Shown here: in pieces, positions 21,740 through 27,075 of the stretch | Position numbering within the stretch: the first letter of the stretch is position 1 | Layout: each line of letters begins with the position of its first letter | Source: Candidatus Raymondbacteria bacterium RIFOXYA2_FULL_49_16 | GTDB lineage: Bacteria > Fibrobacterota > OXYB2-FULL-49-7 > XYB2-FULL-49-35 | Length of the DNA stretch: 27,075 bases | Direction: 5' to 3' | NCBI GenBank assembly: GCA_001789205.1 | Contig: MFYT01000029.1 | Span: 1 to 27,075 of the forward strand | Position numbers and translations under genes: made by a program | The notes under the pieces: model-generated | The model's input: only the letters and a program-made list of their open reading frames with translations | Database searches by the model: none | What the model was told of the DNA's origin: nothing

Positions 21740-22521
21740 AAAGCAAGGGAAGGAAAACGCATGTCATTGGCATTGTGGGCGGCATGGGACCCATGGCTGG
21801 ACTCGACCTTAATCGCAAGATATTCGACCAGACAAAGGCAAACTCAGACCAGGAACATGTGCCAGTAGTACTCAGCTCTTTTTCTGCCAGGATACCCGAC
21901 CGGACAGCCTATTTGACAGGCAAAGAGAGGATAAACCCGGCGAAAGCCATTTTCAGGGTCATTGAATTGCTTGCAGCTTCGGGCGCTGGTATTGCGGGCA
22001 TTCCCTGCAATACCGCGCACTCGCCGTGCATATTCTCCAGAATCAATGAAATGGTGGAAAAGCAGGACCTTAACATCAGGGTACTCCACATGATCCAGGA
22101 GACAGGAAAGTTTATTGCCGCTGCCTGCCCGAATGTCAGACGCGTTGGCCTGTTGGCAACACTTGGTACATATTGTTCCCGAGTCTATCAGGAAATACTG
22201 GCAGGCTATAATCTCGAGGTAATCATACCTGAAGCGATGATATGCCGTGAGGTCAACGCAGCCGTGTATCATAGCAGGTATGGAATAAAGGCCACGGGAC
22301 TTCCGGTTTCGAATGAAGCGCAGCGCCTGCTCATCAACGCGATCCATCATCTCAAGACAAAAGGCGTGCAGGCAATAATACTCGGCTGCACCGAATTACC
22401 ATTCGCGTTCGAGAGAAAACATGCAAATAAGATGCTTTTTATTGACCCCACCCTTGTTCTGGCCCGGGCGCTTGTGCGCGAAGCTGCTCCGGAACGGCTG
22501 AAGCCTCTTTTGAATACTTAG
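21736..22521 (+). CDS. Aspartate/glutamate racemase family protein
   Basis: 261 aa, cytoplasmic, cofactor-independent racemase fold. It has GIVGGMGPMAG (12-22) and the two catalytic cysteines in their conserved settings: Cys91 (GIPCNTAH) and Cys218 (ILGCTELP). The GGMGPMAG start points to the aspartate racemase branch rather than MurI glutamate racemase. It would interconvert L- and D-aspartate (or another acidic amino acid). The ATG overlaps the isoaspartyl peptidase stop (ATGA), so it probably processes aspartate released by that enzyme or imported by the transporter encoded next. Confidence 0.92.
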   Translation: MKSKGRKTHVIGIVGGMGPMAGLDLNRKIFDQTKANSDQEHVPVVLSSFSARIPDRTAYLTGKERINPAKAIFRVIELLAASGAGIAGIPCNTAHSPCIFSRINEMVEKQDLNIRVLHMIQETGKFIAAACPNVRRVGLLATLGTYCSRVYQEILAGYNLEVIIPEAMICREVNAAVYHSRYGIKATGLPVSNEAQRLLINAIHHLKTKGVQAIILGCTELPFAFERKHANKMLFIDPTLVLARALVREAAPERLKPLLNT

Positions 22522-22530
22522 GATGCGCCC

Positions 22531-23841
22531 GTGAGCGAAGCAGTACAGGACCGGCCAATCGACGAAGCGATCATGAGAAAGGACCGAATCAAGTTCGGTA
22601 TTGGCAATGTACTTTTCCAGAGCGAAGAAACCGGCGTGGGCGGCATAGGCATACCTGCAATGATTATCCGCATGCTGGGCGGCAGCGACCAGCACATTGG
22701 CCTGTATGGCGCAACGCAGGGGGTCACCTCTTTTTCCCAGATATTCGGGGCTGTCATTTTGAAGCGCACCCGTTCCGATAAAAAGGGAATGGTCGTGGCC
22801 ATGTTCATTGGATTTGTTGTGGCCGTGCTCGTTGCTGCGAGCATCGCAGCGTTTTATTTCAACGTTTTCAGCAAAGTTTCCCTGTACCTCTATCTGGTCT
22901 TTGCTGTCTGTTTTTTTGCCGTTGGCGGGTTTCAGAGCAATATTGAGAACAGCTGGATCGGTGACCTTGTGCCGGCAAAACGGCTGGGGTGGTTTACCAG
23001 CTATAAATGGATCGTGGGGACTGCCGGGGTCGTACTATTTAATCTCCTTATCGGCAGGCTGGTGGACGCAAATCCTTCGCCAGCCGGATACGCTGCAGTC
23101 TATCTGATGTTCGGCGTGTCGTTCTGCGTTGCCGCATGGGTCTATTCTTCAGTGACGGATCGCACGCCCCAAACCATCAATTTTATAAAAACTGGTCCCA
23201 TGCATCATGAAAGACTCCAATACCGAAGTTTTCCGCTGTGGTGTTACATTGTCTTTTACTGGTGCTGGTCAGGCGGCCGCGCAGTACTGTATACCTTCTG
23301 CTACATCTACCTGATTGATCAGTTTCATTTTTCCATGACAAAGATCGCATGGCTGGTCAATGCGCAGTGCGCCATGAGCTGCGTCATAATTTACATACTT
23401 GGAAGGATCTCGGATACCACCGGACACAGGGTGCCTCTTATGATCATTTCCGGCATTGTGGCCTGTTGCATGTCGCTTTGGGTTTTTTCCGCCTGGTTCG
23501 GTATTGTCCCGGTAATCGTGTACATGTTTATCAATGGCGCTGCGGGTAACACACACTGGATGCTGGCTTCCAACCTTGCGCTCGAAATCTTTCCGGAAAA
23601 GGGGAGAGCCGCGTATCTTGGTTTTTCCAGGTTCATTATAGGCTGCTGTACCATGACGACACCTATACTTGCAGGACAATTTATGCAGCATCTTTCCGGC
23701 TTCCACATGCAGCTCTGGGGAGCGGACATCAACCGCTATCACATATTGTTCTCGATTTGTATGCTCATATCCATGTGCTGTATTGTACCGTTGTTCGTAC
23801 TGGGGAACAGGAAAGTTGAGGGGAGTGGTCTTGTTCGATGA
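22531..23841 (+). CDS. Major facilitator superfamily transporter
   Basis: 436 aa from a GTG start, 10 nt after the racemase gene, with TTAGGATG as a weak ribosome-binding site. Multiple hydrophobic helices fit a 12-TM MFS layout, including VVAMFIGFVVAVLVAAS, LYLYLVFAVCFFAVGG, GTAGVVLFNLLIG, CYIVFYWCWSGG and IVPVIVYMFINGAAG. A central cytoplasmic loop lies around VTDRTPQTINFIKTG, and a loop signature GRISDTTGHRVPL follows helix 8. The substrate cannot be read from the sequence. The operon suggests acidic amino acids or beta-aspartyl/D-amino-acid peptides. Confidence 0.87.
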   Translation: MSEAVQDRPIDEAIMRKDRIKFGIGNVLFQSEETGVGGIGIPAMIIRMLGGSDQHIGLYGATQGVTSFSQIFGAVILKRTRSDKKGMVVAMFIGFVVAVLVAASIAAFYFNVFSKVSLYLYLVFAVCFFAVGGFQSNIENSWIGDLVPAKRLGWFTSYKWIVGTAGVVLFNLLIGRLVDANPSPAGYAAVYLMFGVSFCVAAWVYSSVTDRTPQTINFIKTGPMHHERLQYRSFPLWCYIVFYWCWSGGRAVLYTFCYIYLIDQFHFSMTKIAWLVNAQCAMSCVIIYILGRISDTTGHRVPLMIISGIVACCMSLWVFSAWFGIVPVIVYMFINGAAGNTHWMLASNLALEIFPEKGRAAYLGFSRFIIGCCTMTTPILAGQFMQHLSGFHMQLWGADINRYHILFSICMLISMCCIVPLFVLGNRKVEGSGLVR

Positions 23842-23928
23842 TGGATTGGGTGCCATTGCCTACCCTGTGTATTTTATATGCAGCGTTGTTTTTAAGTTAT
23901 ATTTAAATAGAAAGACCGAGGAGGGCAT

Positions 23929-26142
23929 ATGTTTAAAGGAGCGTTTTTTTGCAGTACATTTCATGCAGTATTATTTTTCATCATTTTTATAGTAGGAAAG
24001 CCTTGTTTTTGTGACAATTTCTATATAAAACCGTATCTTCAGTTTGTTACCGATACCAGCATATATGTATGCTGGGAGTCTGACGTGGCATATGCGGGAA
24101 CAGTAGAGTATGGCCCAGCGATGACATATGGCAGTGTTGTTTCGGAAACCACTGGTGTTACGGTGCACCAAATACCCTTGCGCTCTTTAAGCCAGAACAC
24201 GCGATATTATTATAAGGTAGAAAAGGAAGGAATAATCCATACTGGTTCTTTTACAACAGCCGTAAGCGCAAATTCTTCATTTAAATTTGGTTTAATTGGC
24301 GATACTCAAGGGGGTGAAAGCGCATGGTGGGACCTCGGTAAGCTCATGGCTGATTCAGGACTTAATTTCTTTATGCATTGCGGAGACCTGGTGGATAATG
24401 GCAATACCACGAGTCAATGGAGGGACCAGTTTTTTTCCCCATGCAGCGCTCTTTTTGAAAACACCCCGTTTTTCGCCACAAAGGGTAATCATGACGGGTA
24501 TCTGAATGATTTTGAAAACTATGTTGTGCAACCAGGCAATGAGCATTATTTTTCATTTAATTATGGTAATTCGCATTTTATTGTGTTGAACACGAATGAA
24601 GGGTATGACCCAGGCTCTGCGCAATACACATGGCTTGTAAACGATCTTGCGTCTTCTGTGTATAAAAATGCAAAACATCGTTTTCTGGTTTTGCACAGAT
24701 CTCCGTATTCATTAGATTGGTATTGCGGCGAAGAGGAGGTCCGGGATTTTGTGACACCATTAACTGAAGGCAATGACCTTGATGTCTTATTCGGCGGCCA
24801 TTTCCATGTTTATGACCACAGCGTCGTGGATTTTGGGCAACATAAAAGCCATTATGTGATCACCGGGGGCGGAAGCGGGTTTACCGAAGATGGCGATTGT
24901 CATTGGGATAATAATATAATGCATGCCCACACAAACCATTTCATGTTTGTTGAGGTTAATGGGGATATGGTGATTGTGAAAGCAATTTCACGTACTGGCG
25001 CAATTCTTGACCAGTTTGAAATACTCAGCCCAACCGGCGTTGATGTAACCCCGCCTAATATTATCAAGGCCGGGCCCCAGGATAAAGCCGTGGAACAACA
25101 GATACTCTTACAGGTGCAGACGCAGGAGCCCGCGAATATGCGCTGGAGTCTCATGGATGAAGAGTACGCTTCCATGTCCAATCAGTTTACCGGAGGGGAA
25201 GGGAGCAGGTTCCATTCAACGGTTGTGCCGGGCGAACATGGAACGTCGTATACCTATTATATCCGGGCAATAGACAGTCTGGGAAACGTGATGGACACAT
25301 CGGGAACCATATCGTTTACCGTCGATACCGCTCAATGCGTTGCACTCATAGATTTTGGGGCCAATGCGGGATCGAATACATACGGGCTGCCTGATTGGCA
25401 GACGGCCATAAAGGATGTATATACCGATTACCGCAACCTGGGACCTGGCGGAACAACTATTACCGGCGGTAGCACACCAGAGTATAATTTCCAGGGTGTG
25501 AGCGGATTGTCGCCTTATGCTTTTAATACTGATCAGAAGATCGCCGTATCGTGGTATAATAATTCAGGATCGACCATTATTGTGACACCAAAAATCAGTT
25601 TTAACGATCCGGACCGTCCGGTCAGTGGCATCTCGGGGGCATGGTATGCCATGACCTTGGTGCGAATTCCTTCACACGGCAGTGCGTACAGCGAATATTA
25701 TTTTAACGATAGCTCTGCCGGGGCATATAATCTGGTTAATGTGAATTGCAATTACCGGAACAATCAGGTTTTGGTGTGCGACAAGATAGTATTATTGAAC
25801 TGTGACACTGCGCTAACGGGACGGGAAAATATTCTGGATAATACGGCCGATGGAGATATTCTTTTGACTGTGAGTCCGAATCCGTTTAATCCGGCGACCA
25901 TGATACGCGTAGCCGTGTCTGCGGCACGGGAAAACAGTGCGGAACATGATATACAGGTGCGAATATATGACATACATGGTACGCGTGTGGCTGTATTGCA
26001 TCCCATGATGTCAGATAATAACCGGCCCTCTTCCAGTGTCCAGTACATGTTTGACGCAAGTCATTTTGCCTCAGGGATATACCTTGTTAAAGCACATTTC
26101 AGGAATAGAGCAGCGTCAAAACGGGTTATTTTACTTAAATAG
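23929..26142 (+). CDS. Secreted purple-acid-phosphatase-like metallophosphoesterase with sorting tail
   Basis: 737 aa with a signal peptide (core AVLFFIIFIVGKPCFC, up to ~residue 28). Residues 31-112 form the Fn3-like N-terminal domain of purple acid phosphatases (IKPYLQFVTDTSIYVCWES ... LSQNTRYYYKVE). The metallophosphoesterase core has Asp125 (GDTQ), Asp153 (GDLVDNG), Asn187-His188 (KGNHDG), His256 (LHRSP) and His291/His293 (GGHFHVYDH), a full two-metal set. An Ig-like domain (about 370-465) and a further beta domain (about 470-630, starting ALIDFGANAG) follow. The C-terminal sorting domain (about 640-737) has LTVSPNPFNPATMIRV, VRIYDIHGTRVA, SGIYLVKAHF and a final KRVILLK. It is likely exported to the surface for phosphate release from organic esters. 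GGAGG precedes the ATG. Confidence 0.92.
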   Translation: MFKGAFFCSTFHAVLFFIIFIVGKPCFCDNFYIKPYLQFVTDTSIYVCWESDVAYAGTVEYGPAMTYGSVVSETTGVTVHQIPLRSLSQNTRYYYKVEKEGIIHTGSFTTAVSANSSFKFGLIGDTQGGESAWWDLGKLMADSGLNFFMHCGDLVDNGNTTSQWRDQFFSPCSALFENTPFFATKGNHDGYLNDFENYVVQPGNEHYFSFNYGNSHFIVLNTNEGYDPGSAQYTWLVNDLASSVYKNAKHRFLVLHRSPYSLDWYCGEEEVRDFVTPLTEGNDLDVLFGGHFHVYDHSVVDFGQHKSHYVITGGGSGFTEDGDCHWDNNIMHAHTNHFMFVEVNGDMVIVKAISRTGAILDQFEILSPTGVDVTPPNIIKAGPQDKAVEQQILLQVQTQEPANMRWSLMDEEYASMSNQFTGGEGSRFHSTVVPGEHGTSYTYYIRAIDSLGNVMDTSGTISFTVDTAQCVALIDFGANAGSNTYGLPDWQTAIKDVYTDYRNLGPGGTTITGGSTPEYNFQGVSGLSPYAFNTDQKIAVSWYNNSGSTIIVTPKISFNDPDRPVSGISGAWYAMTLVRIPSHGSAYSEYYFNDSSAGAYNLVNVNCNYRNNQVLVCDKIVLLNCDTALTGRENILDNTADGDILLTVSPNPFNPATMIRVAVSAARENSAEHDIQVRIYDIHGTRVAVLHPMMSDNNRPSSSVQYMFDASHFASGIYLVKAHFRNRAASKRVILLK

Positions 26143-26180
26143 GTTTTATCCGTATTTTTCCTTTTTTTAAGCAGAAAGTA

Positions 26181-26210
26181 CGGTTTTTCGCCATTTTTCA
26201 GGTACTGTTT
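26181..26210 (+). promoter_or_regulatory. Pyrimidine-rich upstream element before the ceramidase-like gene
   Basis: CGGTTTTTCGCC, ATTTTTC and GGTACTGTTT lie directly before the ATG at 26211 and align with 9025-9061 (CGGTTTTTC, ATTTTTC, GGCACTGTTT). A weaker half-copy, GGTTTTATCCGTATTTTTCC, occurs at 26143-26162. Confidence 0.3.
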
Positions 26211-26998
26211 ATGGTTAAGAGCCTACTTGTCAGCGGATGTATTATGTTTTTGTTTCCGCTCATGCTTCAGGCTGAGATCGCCTATATCATACCAGCGTTG
26301 GAACGAGTAAGAAGATCCGGTGGCGTATAGACTATGATAAAGGGCCTGACTGCAAATTCCGGGTGCGCGCGAACGGCAATGTTCTCACCTATACGCAGTA
26401 TTTCAAGCCGGGAATTGACACGGTGATGGATTCCGCAAACGAATTTCCCAAACCAACCCCGGAAAACGATCCTTATCAGGTGATCGAACGGATGTTGAAC
26501 GACAACTGGTATTGGGCCTATTATAACCGCGTCCTGTTCAACATGGAATCGAATTACGACAATACCATGAATACCATGCCTGACCACCAGTTTGTGGTCC
26601 ATCAGGGACAAGGGGATTTCACTGCAGGTACTGGCTGGAGTATGCGGCCACCCACATCTTATGCCTCGTACAATGGCGATACTACTCTCCGGTATACTGC
26701 CCTGTATTTAAAGGTCGGCGACATGGAGTACGGCATACTTTCCAAAACATCCATCCGCAACTGCATCAATGTAATCACAGCGGAAAAGAAAGCGGTAAGC
26801 GATTCGCTTGGGATTCCTGTTGAGAACCTCATGTGGGTATGGGACCATACGCACTACACAGACAACGGGGAAAGCGGGCCTGATTCGGCGGTTAATGCCT
26901 TTAAGCGGGCAAAGGCGAACGCGCGGCCAACAGAAATGGCAACAGCCAGGATACATACCGGCTTTGGATACACATATAACAGGGGTGCAAATGGTTAA
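26211..26998 (+). pseudogene. Broken neutral/alkaline ceramidase-like gene
   Basis: A start at 26211 gives an export signal (MVKSLLVSGCIMFLFPLMLQ) that soon hits TAG near 26330. A second frame, offset by two, is open from about 26278 to the TAA at 26996-26998 and carries family features: GDFTAGTGWSMRPPTSYAS (compare 'xDITPPxG'), LRYTALYLKVGDMEYGILSK, LGIPVENLMWVWDHTHYTD (metal-site 'HTH') and a final AKANARPTEMA ... GYTYNRG. An intact enzyme is several hundred residues longer, so both the 5' frameshift and the early 3' stop mark a non-functional copy, unless the shift is a sequencing error. The N-terminal ~70 residues before GDFTAG are not recognised. Confidence 0.65.
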
Positions 26999-27075
26999 CC
27001 TGGCAATGAGTCATCATCAAGGAGACAAGGAGGTTTCCCCGAGCAAGATTTAGCCGAATCACTCGGTAGCGCTTG
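26983..27075 (+). other. Right-edge segment unrelated to the ceramidase-like frame; possible mobile-element boundary
   Basis: After GYTYNRG the ceramidase-like homology stops, and none of the three forward frames continues it. The segment begins GTGCAAATGG and contains AAGGAGACAAGGAGG. It could be the 5' end of an inserted element, for example a group II intron (5' consensus GTGYG, here GTGCA, an imperfect match), but too little is visible to name it. Confidence 0.25.

Noticed and set aside
1-27075. CRISPR array, rRNA or prophage structural genes
   Set aside because: No regularly spaced repeats with unique spacers, no rRNA-like sequence and no phage structural protein were seen.

Overview
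The window looks like an anaerobic, fermentative bacterium of the FCB superphylum, possibly Fibrobacterota/Chitinivibrionia-like. Two large secreted proteins end in a 'SPNPFNPxT...SGVYxIKA...LLK' sorting tail (type IX / FlgD-Ig type). The AraC regulators, propeller proteins and lipoproteins fit that group. Strong Shine-Dalgarno sites (AAGGAG, GAAGGAGA, AAGGAGGAGA) argue against typical Bacteroidota. This placement is inference.

Left block (1-5621, + strand): the first ~48 nt look like the 3' end of a group II intron. A tight operon follows: methylaspartate ammonia-lyase, an AtuA/DUF1446-family protein, a DUF4387 protein, a P-loop protein of unknown function, and a class I fumarase-family hydro-lyase best read as mesaconase. 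This is the middle of the glutamate methylaspartate fermentation pathway (3-methylaspartate to mesaconate to citramalate) with three uncharacterised partners. Glutamate mutase and citramalate lyase are not in the window.

5.7-8.9 kb: gene debris (a nucleoside hydrolase with a large internal deletion and a 5'-truncated AbiEii remnant), then a minus-strand pair, a YbdL-type methionine aminotransferase and a 4Fe-4S ferredoxin-like protein.

9.1-18.7 kb is accessory DNA. It holds a secreted VIT-domain protein, a DUF4143 ATPase between two copies of a ~110 nt dispersed repeat, and a minus-strand unit. That unit is an RHS C-terminal toxin fragment (NlpC/P60- or CHAP-like candidate active site), an exported putative immunity protein, a lipoprotein and a truncated propeller protein. 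Two back-to-back toxin-antitoxin modules follow: HigBA with a shortened toxin next to a 35-nt palindrome, and an RHH/PIN (VapBC-type) module with a palindromic operator. A RhuM remnant then supplies the ribosome-binding site of a small membrane protein.

18.7-27 kb, all +: a small membrane protein, a membrane-spanning CBM9/AraC one-component regulator, and an operon of isoaspartyl peptidase, aspartate/glutamate racemase and MFS transporter. A secreted purple-acid-phosphatase-like metallophosphoesterase and a broken neutral-ceramidase-like gene follow. The ceramidase-like frame stops near the right edge, possibly because of another mobile insertion.
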